Below are positions 55,472 through 64,000 of a DNA stretch of 64,000 nt, piece by piece. The stretch comes from Dermacentor variabilis. Its lineage: Eukaryota > Arthropoda > Arachnida > Ixodida > Ixodidae. Below the pieces are notes generated by a model, which was not told where the DNA came from, ran no database searches, and saw only the letters and a list, made by a program, of their open reading frames with translations. Every line of letters begins with the position of its first letter. Position 1 is the first letter of the stretch. The translations under genes were made by a program, and so were the position numbers. The stretch lies in the NCBI RefSeq assembly GCF_050947875.1, contig NC_134569.1:205214127-205278126 (forward strand), given 5' to 3'.

Positions 55472-56085
55472 TGTTGCGTTTCGCCTGCGACACGCGGTTT
55501 TGCCGGCGCGACTGCGGCGGGGCGGCAGACATTTTGGCCCGTTCGGCGTCGCCGCAACGCTCCCCGCCAGGCGTTTCCAGGCGTTTCCAGGCATGTTCCG
55601 ATGCCACGTGTCTTCATGTGCGTGTGTGAGTGTATGTGCCATTGTGCCCGAACCAGGCGATGCGAAAGCAAGGGGTCACCCTCTCCTTCCAGTCTTTGTG
55701 CCCGACCGGCGGCAGTGTGCGTCACCTTAGCCCATTGTACAATCACGTGCTCGTCTATTGAGGGGTTCCTTCTTGCCCTCAACTGCGAGAGTATAAAAAC
55801 AGCTGCCCCCGGACGCCAAAGGAGGGCTCCGATTTCTTCTGTTGAGTAAAGTGCTCTCCCGTCTCTCTACTTCGGTCAACCTGACCGCCAACTCTTTGCG
55901 ATGTTAAAATAAACAAGTTGTTTTGTTGTTACCAGTCGACTCATGCTTTGCCGGGACCTTCGGATGCTTCCAGTTGTACCCCAGGCCGCCAGGCCAACGC
56001 TACCCTTGGGGCTTGCGACCCAGGTACAACCACGGGCGTCAGCGCCGAGTTCCCAACAACCGATGCCACCGGTGGGATCCAAACA
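55472..56085 (+). repeat. 3' LTR
   Basis: 614 bp, nearly identical to the 5' LTR. TATAAAAA at 55792-55799 and AATAAA at 55908-55913. It ends at the LINE with the second ACGG copy. Confidence 0.93.
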
Positions 56086-56600
56086 ACGGCCGATGGCTGG
56101 TCTTCTAGGAGCGGGCTTCGTATGGTCTTCTCCCACTTGTCGCAGGTAGAGTCGGGCGGAGAGTTTCTGCACTCCCTGAGCACGTGTGCGAGTGTCGCCG
56201 TGACCACGCTCGAGGGGCACGCATCGTCTAGGTGGACGTCCGGGTAGATTATGTGTAAGGTGGCGGGGTTTGGATAGGTATCAGTCCGTAATAAGCGTAG
56301 CGTTATTGCCTGCGGCCTGTTTAGTTTGGAGTGAGTGGGCGGAAAGAGACGTCGTCCCAAGTGTTTGGTGGTTTCATTGTATGTTACTCCATTCAAATAT
56401 TATTAATAAAGATGTTTTACTCTCTCCAACTCATCGAGACGTGGTTGGCCGGGCGTGACGGCGCGGTCGGTAAGCGCGCGTGCAGCGTCGTGGGCTGTCT
56501 CGTTGAGGTTGGGCGGGGCGCCCGGGATCCGACCCAGGTGGGCGGGAAACCAGATGACGGGGTGATGTTTGAGGGTGTTCGGATCAGCGCCACGGAGGAC
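56086..56600 (-). pseudogene. RNase H end and Cys knuckle of the split LINE
   Basis: On the minus strand from about 56,580: VIWFPAHLG ... NLNETAHDAARAL (RNase H end), stops near 56,400, then ITLRLLRTDTYPNP and CPSSVVTATLAHVLREC (CCHC position, second Cys lost), ending ...LEDQPSA at the LTR boundary. The frame resumes at 49,557 with QQVRAAAARYSLS and stops within about 25 codons. Confidence 0.75.
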
Positions 56601-56626
56601 GCATAACGCCTTGTCGGAGACGACTC

Positions 56627-58009
56627 CTATCTTGAACGCTTTGATGGCCGGTCTCGAGTGGCTGAATATTGTCGTTCGCTTATCGCTATGGCATCTTGCT
56701 TCACAACCTCGGGGTCACGTGTGCGTACCATGGCGGCGTTTAAAGTCCGTTGCGAGGTCGAGACCGCTACCGCGACGAAGGCTCGGTTGCATCCGTAGGC
56801 GGCGGCGTCCACGAAAGTGACGTCGTCCGCTTTATTGTTTATTCGTTTGAGGAATGCGGTGGCCCGGGCTAGGCGCCTGCCGCGATTGTGTTCCGGATGG
56901 ACGTTTCGCGGAATGGGTGTGATCGTCATCAGGTCGCGGAGCTCACGGGGAACCGGCGTAAACACCGGTGGATCCTGGGTGTTGGGTGGGAAGTACCCGA
57001 GCTCGCGCAAGATGTGACGGCTGGTCTTCTTCATCGCCAGTCGTATCATCTGCGCTCTCTCCTGAGCCTCAGCTATCTCTTCGAGGGTATTGTGCACTCC
57101 GAGCTCGAGGAGTCGATACGTCGGCGTCGTGATCGGGAGCCCAAGGGCCCGCTTCACTACCTTTCGAATGAGTGTACTGAGCTTGTCACTCTCCGATTGT
57201 TTCCACTTATACATTGCTGCGACATAGCTGAAGTGACATAGGACGAACGCGTGTACGAGACGCAGAAGATTGTCTTCTTTGAGGCCGTGGTGACCGTTGG
57301 CCACCCTGCGTACGAGTCGCACTGCGTTCTCCGTCTTTGTCGTCAGCTTGCGGACCGTTTGGATATTTGATCCGCCTGCCTCGATAATCATTCCTAGTAC
57401 TCGGACGGAGTCGACCCGGGGACTGGGCGACCGTCTCTGGTGCGGACGGTGATGTTGCGCTCGGTCGGTGGTTTCCATCCCTTAGGCCTTTTGCCTTGTC
57501 GTTTTGGGCTGTACAACAACAGCTCCGATTTGGCGGAGGAGCACTTGAGGCCTGTGTGGTCGAGGTAGGATTCGGCACTTTCGACTGCCTCCTGCAGAGC
57601 GGATTCGATAAAGCCGTCTGACCCCGCGGAGCTCCTCATGGTGATGTCGTCCCCGTATACCCTATGGTTGAGGCCTTGTATCTTGGCGAGGCGTTTGGAG
57701 AGCCCAATCATGACCAGGTTCAACAGCGTCGGCGAGAGGACGGAGCCCTGGGGGGTGCCACGCCGTCAGAGCTCGATTTCTCCCGACGGGAGGTCTTCGA
57801 AACCGGCGCCCGAGCCCTAAGTCCGCGATCGCCTTAAGTATTGCTGAGTGCTGGATTTTATCGAAAGCCTTCTCCAGGTCCAGGCCGAGTATGGCGCGGG
57901 TGCCCCAAGTAGCTTCGAGGTCTAGGATCTGGTGTTTCAGAAGAAGCATCGTATCCGGCGTCGAGAGCCCTGGTCGGAAGCCGATCATGTGGTGTGTGAG
58001 AGAGATCAT
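56627..58009 (-). pseudogene. Reverse transcriptase and start of RNase H of the split LINE
   Basis: Broken frames in order: MIGFRPGLSTPDTMLLLK and LGLDLEKAFDKIQH (57662-58009, catalytic Asp); RVYGDDITM with the YADD box as YGDD (57394-57723); SVRVLGMIIEAGG through LCHFSYVAAMYKW and RNVHPEHNRGRR to FVDAAAYG, the first RNase H acidic site (56627-57478). At least three frame changes occur. Compared with the open copy at 16.7-18.7 kb this one is clearly older. Confidence 0.85.
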
Positions 58010-58065
58010 TTAAGGCCGCAACTTCAGTGAACACTTCTTTGAGGGCACACGAAATTTCAAGTGCA

Positions 58066-58067
<2 letters not shown>

Positions 58068-58101
<34 letters not shown>
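58068..58101. repeat. (TA)n microsatellite
   Basis: 34 bp of alternating TA next to the 5' edge of the split LINE. Confidence 0.95.
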
Positions 58102-58105
<4 letters not shown>

Positions 58106-58638
58106 GCGTGTGGGGGGGCTGAAGCCTGGTGGGGCCCAAATCCACCACGCCCCGGAGCAATGAAAACTTACCGGCGTGCCCATTTTGGGAGCTTTTATTG
58201 CGGCACGACACTTAGCGCGCATACAGCTGACGAAGCATTGTTTGTTTGCTATGACCACAAGTTAGTCACCTACGTGTCCCTTATTTGAAGGTGATTGAAT
58301 GCCACCCGATGCTTCGCCAATACGCCATGATGGCTGTGCGCCATGTCTAAAAAAAGAAATCGAAACGCTTTCGTTGTTCAAAATGTCACCAACCTCGTCA
58401 GTTACAATTTTCACCATTTCGTTTTCTGAAATTTGACGTTTATAGCTAGTCGTTTCATTTGCCTCCGTGTAGCCGATCCTCCTGGTGGGCGTGTGCGACG
58501 CTTCAAGAAATCAACATCAACGTTTAGTAGGCACGCGCGCGGGACCCACGAGCGAGATTAGAAGAAGAAGAGCGAAGCACCAGACCGGTTGCGAGCTGCT
58601 CCGTTTTCTCTTTCTTACCGCAGTGAACCGCAAACGCC
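58102..58638. other. Stretch before the 58.6-kb ORF, no gene seen
   Basis: A palindromic-looking GC segment (58,105-58,160) and AT-rich DNA. Any promoter or 5' untranslated region of the following ORF would lie here, but no TATA box is evident in the last 100 bp. Confidence 0.35.
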
Positions 58639-59163
58639 ATGACCTCAAACTCACTGCCGCCGCAGACGGCCGCTCCAGATGAGGTTGGGTCGCCCCTGAC
58701 GCACCCACCAGGACGGCCAGAAGCTTTGTCGGTTGGTGAAGCGCCAGCTGAGGACTTGGCTCAACCGCTGGCCGGCGAGCGACCCGCCATCACCCTCGCG
58801 ATGCCCCGAGAAAACGAAGCCGCCACAAAGGCTTCGTCTCTGACGCGTGGTCGGCGCCCGAGACGTCGCAGGCGGCACGCGTCTTCGGTGTCTTCCACCT
58901 CCTCCTCCTCTGGCCGCTCAAGGGAACCGCGGCGGGTCTCGGCGGCCACAGCACGCAGCGACATCAGCACGAGGGACACCCCGCACGACTTGCCGCTGCT
59001 GCCACCGAGTGACACGACTGCGAGAGACGCGCGACGATATTCGGCACCAGACGGCCGCGCTTCACATCTGCATACGGAGCGCACCGCTGTGCCTCGGGTG
59101 TCGATCGAGCTGAAACCTGCAGCGCCTGTCTCCACTCAGTCGTCCCTAAAGCAATGGCAGCAG
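58639..59163 (+). CDS. Possible first coding exon of an unrecognised host gene
   Basis: The ATG in AACGCCATGA context opens 175 codons that end exactly at a CAG|GTGGGC splice-donor-like site (GT at 59164). The frame would read on only nine more codons to a stop at 59,191. The protein is Pro/Ala/Ser/Arg-rich, with a basic cluster RGRRPRRRRRHASSV followed by an SSTSSSSGRSR Ser/Arg tract, so probably a disordered cytosolic or nuclear N-terminal region. No domain, signal peptide or membrane segment. GC content is higher than in the surroundings. Downstream exons are not visible in the window. A chance ORF in GC-rich DNA remains possible. Confidence 0.4.
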
Positions 59164-59202
59164 GTGGGCGCTGTTTACTTTGTTGTATGCTAGCGCCTAG
59201 TT

Positions 59203-59206
<4 letters not shown>

Positions 59207-59269
<63 letters not shown>
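59207..59269. repeat. (AT)n microsatellite
   Basis: About 63 bp of uninterrupted AT units directly after the possible exon. Confidence 0.95.
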
Positions 59270-59272
<3 letters not shown>

Positions 59273-59391
59273 AGAGAGAGGAGACAATTTGTAATTGCCA
59301 CTTACACTAATGTTATAGTATCGTCAGTTGTTTGTTCCAGATAATTTGTTTACACGGATTGGGGGTGGTTTTCTAATTTCATTGAAGTTGT

Positions 59392-59434
<43 letters not shown>

Positions 59435-59804
59435 TGCAGTTATTTATTTATTTATTCATACCTCAAACGCGCCACTTGGGATTTTACATGAGGAGTGGGC
59501 ATATCTAGGTCTTATTTTCAATGAATGCCTTGGGCGATAAATGACTGGAGTGGTGCACCACTTCAGCAAGTTGATGATTCCTGTCCTTCGCATATTGAAC
59601 TAAGAAACAGTTCAGATGAGCGGCGGTGGGAGCTGGAGGGCGATAAAGGGCCTTTGAATGGATATGATGACATGAAGTGTGATGCGCCGGCGTGATGCCG
59701 GTCTGGTGAAGCAGTGAGTGACAAAACTTTTAAAAGAGACATAGCCTTGCTGTTTTGCGGCGGTGCTGGGGCGTCGGAAGTTTCATTGGTGACGCTGTGC
59801 TGTG

Positions 59805-60062
59805 TTAAGAGTAGTCGGAGTAAATAAACCTTGCTGCGGGGCTTTGTATGAATTCCAATGCTGTTTCCAAGTTAGATTGGTATGGGTCCCACATGTAGCA
59901 TGCGCATTCTAGTTTGGGTCGAACAGGTGTTAAATATGCTAGTAGTTTTACTGAAGGCGGAACAAGACGTAGATTACGGCGCAAGTAGCATAGAACACGA
60001 CTGGCATCATTGTTAGTGATGAAAATTTGAGAGGACCAACCGAGATTACTAGTCATGTTCAT
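59805..60062 (-). pseudogene. RT thumb fragment of the CR1-like relic
   Basis: 85 codons: LRRNLRLVPPSVKLLAYLT, RPKLECACYMWDPYQSNL. The same module occurs in the other CR1-like copies (for example LRRKLKLATTPVKLLAY at 9.8-10.2 kb). Confidence 0.75.
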
Positions 60063-60120
60063 AACAACGTATTTATAAGCAGTAGCGGCACATATTTCAG
60101 AACCGGTGATAACGTAATTA

Positions 60121-60797
60121 CCGTATTTTCGCGATTCTAAGCACCCCCCGATTCTAAGCTACCCCCCTCTATTTTCGCGAAAAGATTGGGTAAAAAGTTT
60201 GCATGCGAATCTAAGCACCCCCGTATTTGTTAGGAAGCGCGCATAGCGAAGGCCGCCAAGCGCGCTTGCTCACACGGTCATCGAGCCGGAGCTGTCGGAG
60301 TGCCGAGGTGGAACGGCGTCCGCGGTGCGAGTACGCGTACAGTCGGACCGTGCGGATGTATGGCGAAAGCTACAGAAAGCGTCCCCATCAACCATCGCAA
60401 AGTGGATTTCGGACGCGTGGAAGCGGGTCCAAGTGGACGTTGTGGTCAAATCATTTAAGAACTGCTCGATCACAAACCACTTCGACGGAACGGAAGACGA
60501 CCTGCTGTGGGATAACGAGAGCGGCGGTTCAAGCGGTGCGACGAATTCGAGTGGCAGTGATAGTAACTGAGCATCCGACACAAGCGGTGGGTTCACTGTG
60601 TGCACCGATTTTTCTTTTGAATGTTTGCAAAATAAAATGTTATTATCGCGCCCGTCTCGTCATGATGTCGCAGCGAAAAGATGCCGGGGGGGCGGGGTCA
60701 TTCTAGATTTTTCAAATCTAAGCACCCCCCCCCCCCCCCTCACTTTGGGCATCGCGATCGTGAAAAAAAGGGGGTGCTTATAATCGAGTAAATACGG
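60121..60797 (+). mobile_element. pogo/Tigger-type MITE, internally deleted
   Basis: 677 bp between TA dinucleotides (60119-60120 and 60798-60799). The inverted ends match at 25 of 28 positions, starting CCGTATTT and ending in AAGCACCCCC. Much of the transposase is missing. It lies inside the CR1-like relic, so it inserted later. Pogo-type elements are Tc1/mariner-superfamily transposons. Confidence 0.85.
60325..60570 (+). pseudogene. C-terminal remnant of a pogo-type transposase
   Basis: 81 codons: STIAKWISDAWKRVQVDVVV, then KSFKNCSITNHFDGTEDDLLW and a Ser/Gly-rich tail. The W-x-x-SF-x-x-C-x-I-x-N-x-x-DG-x-ED pattern is the usual C-terminus of Tigger/pogo transposases (DDE_1 family). The DNA-binding and catalytic regions are absent. 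Confidence 0.75.
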
Positions 60798-61829
60798 TAG
60801 GTGAAATAAATTATTGGCTGTGGAAAGTAAGTAGCAACGATTTTGTGTTTTGTTTTTGACGTTGAGAGACATTAACCAATTATATTGCACCAGGTTTGAA
60901 TGAAGTTAAGGTAAGACTGGAGAACACGAGAATCAACGTCGTTAGTAATAGGACGATGCATTACAAATCATTATCAAATAAACAAATTTTCGAAGGACGA
61001 CTTCTCGGTAAGCCGTTAAATCATATTAAGAAGGATGGTGGTCGCAGGACAGTACCTTGCGGCACGCCGGAGATAGCGGGTGATAAGTTAGACCAGCAAA
61101 GGTTAGCGTAAATAAACTGTTGACGGTCTGTCAGAAAGTTGCGTACAAATTAGAGAACACAAGGGTTAAGATTAAGACGCCATAGCTTTAGAAGGAGCCG
61201 TTCCTGGGGAACCTTGCCGAATGTCTTTTGGAAATCTAAATAGAGGGCCTCTATAGGTAAGTTTTTAACAAGGTATGAGCTGATGTCATTAACGAAGAAA
61301 GCTAGTTGAGTCTTGGAGCACATGCCTTTCTGAAAACTATGTTGATTAGGCTTAATAAATTTAGCGAATGTTAGACACTTTACAATAGAGGAATAGATTA
61401 TGTGCTCCGTTATATTAGAGCAAACACTAATGAGTGAAACTGGATGGTAAATGTGGCACGATGACGATAATCATTTTTCTGGCACTGGAGTTATCTTGCC
61501 TCTTTTACAGTCTTGCGGCACCACTCCAGGTGAAAACGATTACTGAAAGATATGACACAAAAATACACTAGAGATGTGCCCAGGGTTCCTACACATTTTG
61601 GAATTCCATTGATGCCGGCCGAGGTTATTAATTTCAGGCGTTCTATTTGTTTGGTGATACCGTATGCCTCAAGTGTTATGTCTGGCACGGTTGGGTGGTT
61701 GAGGTAAGGACAGTTTGGCTGGGAGATCAGTCTTAGGTTCAGAAGTGAACACGGAAGGCAAGACACAGTTTAGTACTTCAAGTTGTTTGTGGCCAGGAAC
61801 ACGCTTATTGCAATCATCATATAATAATA

Positions 61830-61935
61830 AAGGTTTATATTTATCGTAGTTGATGTGTTTCGAGAATTGTTTCAGATAATAATGGTTTATAGTTATCGAA
61901 GTTGATGTGTTTTCAGAATTGTTTGAGATTGTTTT
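61830..61935. repeat. 52-bp tandem duplication
   Basis: Landmark GGTTTATA(T/G)TTATCG(T/A)AGTTG occurs at about 61,832 and 61,884. Two copies with a few differences, inside the LINE relic. Confidence 0.7.
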
Positions 61936-62040
61936 ACAAGATGGTAGGGAGTTTTGTTGAGTAAAAGGTTTGTTTATGTGCTGCAGCGAATGAATCAAAC
62001 GCCTTTTCACCGGCGTGATATTCATCCCAGCCAGAAGGGG

Positions 62041-64000
62041 TATCGGAATCTTTGGCTTTGCAAAATAATCTTTTTTTTATTGCTTACTCGTCTTTATGTG
62101 TTTTTACAAGCATGGGGAAGAACGTCGCTCTACCTATAACTGACCAATGACACTTTTGTCAGCTGCATTGCAGTCAGCAGTCCTTCTTGAAGGGGACTTT
62201 TCGAGGAAATGAACCGGAATATCGATTAAGATTAGAAACTCCCTTGTAGAGTGACAATAATAAAGTAACAAGCATGTACCTTATAGCTGTACAATCAATG
62301 GCGAATGAGCAGCCGGCCAACTTTGACGGTTTTAGACAGTGCTTTTGGCATTCTGCTTAATTCCGAATTAAAAAAAAATGATGAGAACAATGCACAGTCG
62401 TACTTGCAATTTTATTTGCGCAACCTTCTGGGGAAATTTATTTTTACACTGTACTGGATGTTATGGGTGACTTTGACCGCATGGCATTCTTGGCGCTTGC
62501 TGTAAGGTGGCTATCGACTTCTTACCCGAAACTAGTCGGGCGACCTCAGTGCCAAGTCAAGACTAAAGATCTTCTGGCGCTTTTGATCAGCAGTGGAATA
62601 CGCTACTGGCGATTGTCATGGACCAAATTGTAGTCTATGACGATGCCTATTCCTATGCTACCTTCTAGGTGTAGCATTTACCCTTTTCATGGCGACTCTA
62701 TGGCCTCTGCCATGTTTGATCACGTGGTGACGCGTCCATTCCTTCCCTCAGCCGCCTCCGTTGCCTCCGTCTTTACAATGGATGTGCATGGCCCCAGTGT
62801 AGCCCAGTTAGCCTGTATTTCGGCGGTTATCATGGACAGTGACTGAGTGGACGACACGAAGCTTTGGCCACAGCTTCATAGGACATGTAACGCTATCGGA
62901 TCTCATTACGGCTTGCCCAAATATGGTAGCAGCGTGTATACTGTGCTTGTGCTAAAAACGGGGCTAGAAATGTATTTCAAGATAACCAAACTTTCCCCTC
63001 ACGAATTAAATCAGGATCAGCGTGTTTTATCCTAGTTCTTTATTTGCAAAGGACATTAAACAAGTGGCTTGTCATGTTTGTGACTCCATAAAGTTCCTCG
63101 GTGCGTCCACTATCAGATTGTTTATTTTCAGCCTAATCGCTCCCGGGTGCGCCCAGTTGCGATAAATTTTCCTTTCTACGTTCAAGGCTCGGAACGTAGA
63201 TGTTCTGCACTTTGTAATAGCTTGTAGCAACGATGCATTATCGCTATTAACTAGCTTACTCGGCAGACCGTCGCGAAACGTTCAACTTCGAACATTCGTT
63301 CGCTGTCGCTGTGGTCTCCGTCACCCACAGTCGCCGTCACCCGTGCTTCGGCAGATTGATTCAAGAGTGCGCCCACTCACTCATTTTCGATACGTTTGCG
63401 ACAGAGTGGGCGTAACTTTGCGTATGAGCTAGGTTGGACAGGTGCAAATAACGTGCGGGAGCTTTAAAGCCGGAAGCGGCGCTACTCCTTTTGTCACTAT
63501 GTAACGAGCAGTACTCACTCTTGCTGATGTTCGGTGGTTGAAATCCTTGCTGGGAGCGGGTTAGCCATACAACGCAGACGGATCAGTCATTTTCTTTTTC
63601 TCGAGGAAAGCTGCGCATCGCGAAGCGCCGGCAACGCAAGCAGTCGTTATGTAGCAGCGGTCTGTGAACTTTGGCACGCAGATTAATTCCATTCCTTAGA
63701 ATGCTGGTCATTATTTTTTGTAACCAACAAAACTGGCTTCTTTCATGTTTTCTTTTTTTTTCAGAGAACTAGGAAAAACTGAAACGAAATTACGATTGCG
63801 CACAGAGCTATGAAAAACCCGACACCTTTATTTCTCTAGCAGTAAAAAGAGATATTTGTTACATTATTACATCACAAAAGTCCCAGCAGAGCTTCCGGAT
63901 TCAATAGCTAGGCACGATTTCACGTCGCGCATTGGTTCCACATCGAAGCGCAAAGACCGATAGTTGTGTCAACCTGAGTCCGATTCATTTCCACTTGACG
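62041..64000. other. Intergenic stretch, no gene seen
   Basis: Short frames only (up to 69 codons). No RNA gene, TIR, LTR or LINE motif recognised up to the window end. Confidence 0.4.

Larger units (their letters stand above)
49558..56085 (+). mobile_element. Complete Gmr1-like Ty3/gypsy LTR retrotransposon
   Basis: 6,528 bp with 614-bp LTRs at both ends (TGTTGCG...AAACA), flanked by the 4-bp target duplication ACGG (49554-49557, 56086-56089). One long frame encodes Gag, protease, integrase, reverse transcriptase and RNase H in that order. Integrase ahead of RT is the reverse of standard gypsy order and is the hallmark of Gmr1-like elements. No env-like frame lies between RNase H and the 3' LTR. 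LTR similarity implies a recent insertion. It sits inside an older LINE. Confidence 0.92.
49430..58060 (-). mobile_element. I-type LINE, 5'-truncated, split by an LTR retrotransposon
   Basis: Minus-strand LINE lying in two parts: 56,090-58,060 (RT, RNase H, terminal Cys region) and 49,430-49,557 (last codons and tail with TTTATTAAAGTTTTTCC). The LTR element at 49,558-56,085 separates them. The family is that of the copy at 16,679 (shared GFRP(S/G)LST and RNVHP motifs). The upstream edge fades near a TA microsatellite at 58,068. Confidence 0.85.
59389..62040 (-). mobile_element. CR1-like LINE relic, split by a pogo-type MITE
   Basis: Minus strand. The 3' tail is (TAAA)n at 59,389-59,455. RT pieces follow rightwards: WDPYQSNLETALEFIQSPAARFI (59805-60062), SGVPQGTVLRPP near 61,040-61,080, a QHSFQKGM-like segment near 61,320, and LEAYGITKQIERLKLITSAGINGIP with GVVPQD-like sequence (61491-61766). 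The upstream edge near 62,040 is uncertain. Many stops. Confidence 0.7.

Noticed and set aside
1..64000. CRISPR array, bacterial operon, phage or replication origin
   Set aside because: No evenly spaced short repeats with unique spacers, no ribosome-binding-site-led gene clusters and no phage genes; the content is that of a repeat-rich animal genome.

Overview
The window reads as nuclear DNA of a hard (ixodid) tick. The support is two copies of a tRNA-headed SINE of the Ruka type known from ixodid ticks, an RTE/BovB-type LINE, CR1-like and I-type LINEs, mariner and pogo remnants, TTAA-flanked MITEs and AT-rich intergenic DNA. The species cannot be fixed from sequence alone. There is no bacterial-style gene organisation, no rRNA and no CRISPR array. 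Almost everything that codes is transposable-element sequence, much of it nested or broken.

Layout. 0.8-1.7 kb: a dimer of a tRNA-like repeat between 12-bp direct repeats. 2.9-4.0 kb: a hairpin element and a TTAA MITE. 4.5-7.5 kb: a nearly full-length but dead RTE-type LINE (minus). 8.4-9.2 kb: a solo LTR of the same family as the complete element at 49.6-56.1 kb. 9.2-12.3 kb: a CR1-like LINE (minus). 12.5-13.2 kb: a 0.73-kb palindrome. 16.7-18.8 kb: a 5'-truncated I-type LINE with an open RT-RNase H frame. 20.2-21.6 kb: a 5'-truncated CR1-like LINE. 23.5-24.8 kb: a LINE ORF1 with internal repeats. 26.3-27.7 kb: a 469-codon ORF with one transmembrane segment, the best candidate for a host protein-coding gene. 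28.7-30.8 kb: two head-to-head TTAA MITEs, one split by another solo LTR. 31.3-32.6 kb: a dead mariner with both ends visible. 36.2-37.9 kb: a CR1-like LINE with a long open RT frame. 40.7 kb: a hairpin element. 41.1-45.9 kb: an ancient I-type LINE relic. 46.8-48.1 kb: a tRNA-headed repeat split by a LINE 3' end. 49.4-58.1 kb: an I-type LINE split by a young LTR retrotransposon. 58.6-59.2 kb: a possible first exon of a host gene. 59.4-62.0 kb: a CR1-like LINE relic split by a pogo/Tigger-type MITE.

The most informative unit is the LTR retrotransposon at 49,558-56,085. It has two 614-bp LTRs differing at only three positions by eye, a 4-bp target duplication, and a single gag-pol frame in which integrase precedes reverse transcriptase. 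That is the domain order of Gmr1-like Ty3/gypsy elements. It carries one nonsense codon near the gag start, an atypical protease triad and a one-residue shortening of the integrase D-E spacing. Removing it together with one target-site copy leaves the interrupted LINE frame in phase.

No new defence or metabolic system was found. The notable biology is nested transposition, long-hairpin elements, retroposed tRNA-like dimers, and two unrecognised host-like ORFs.
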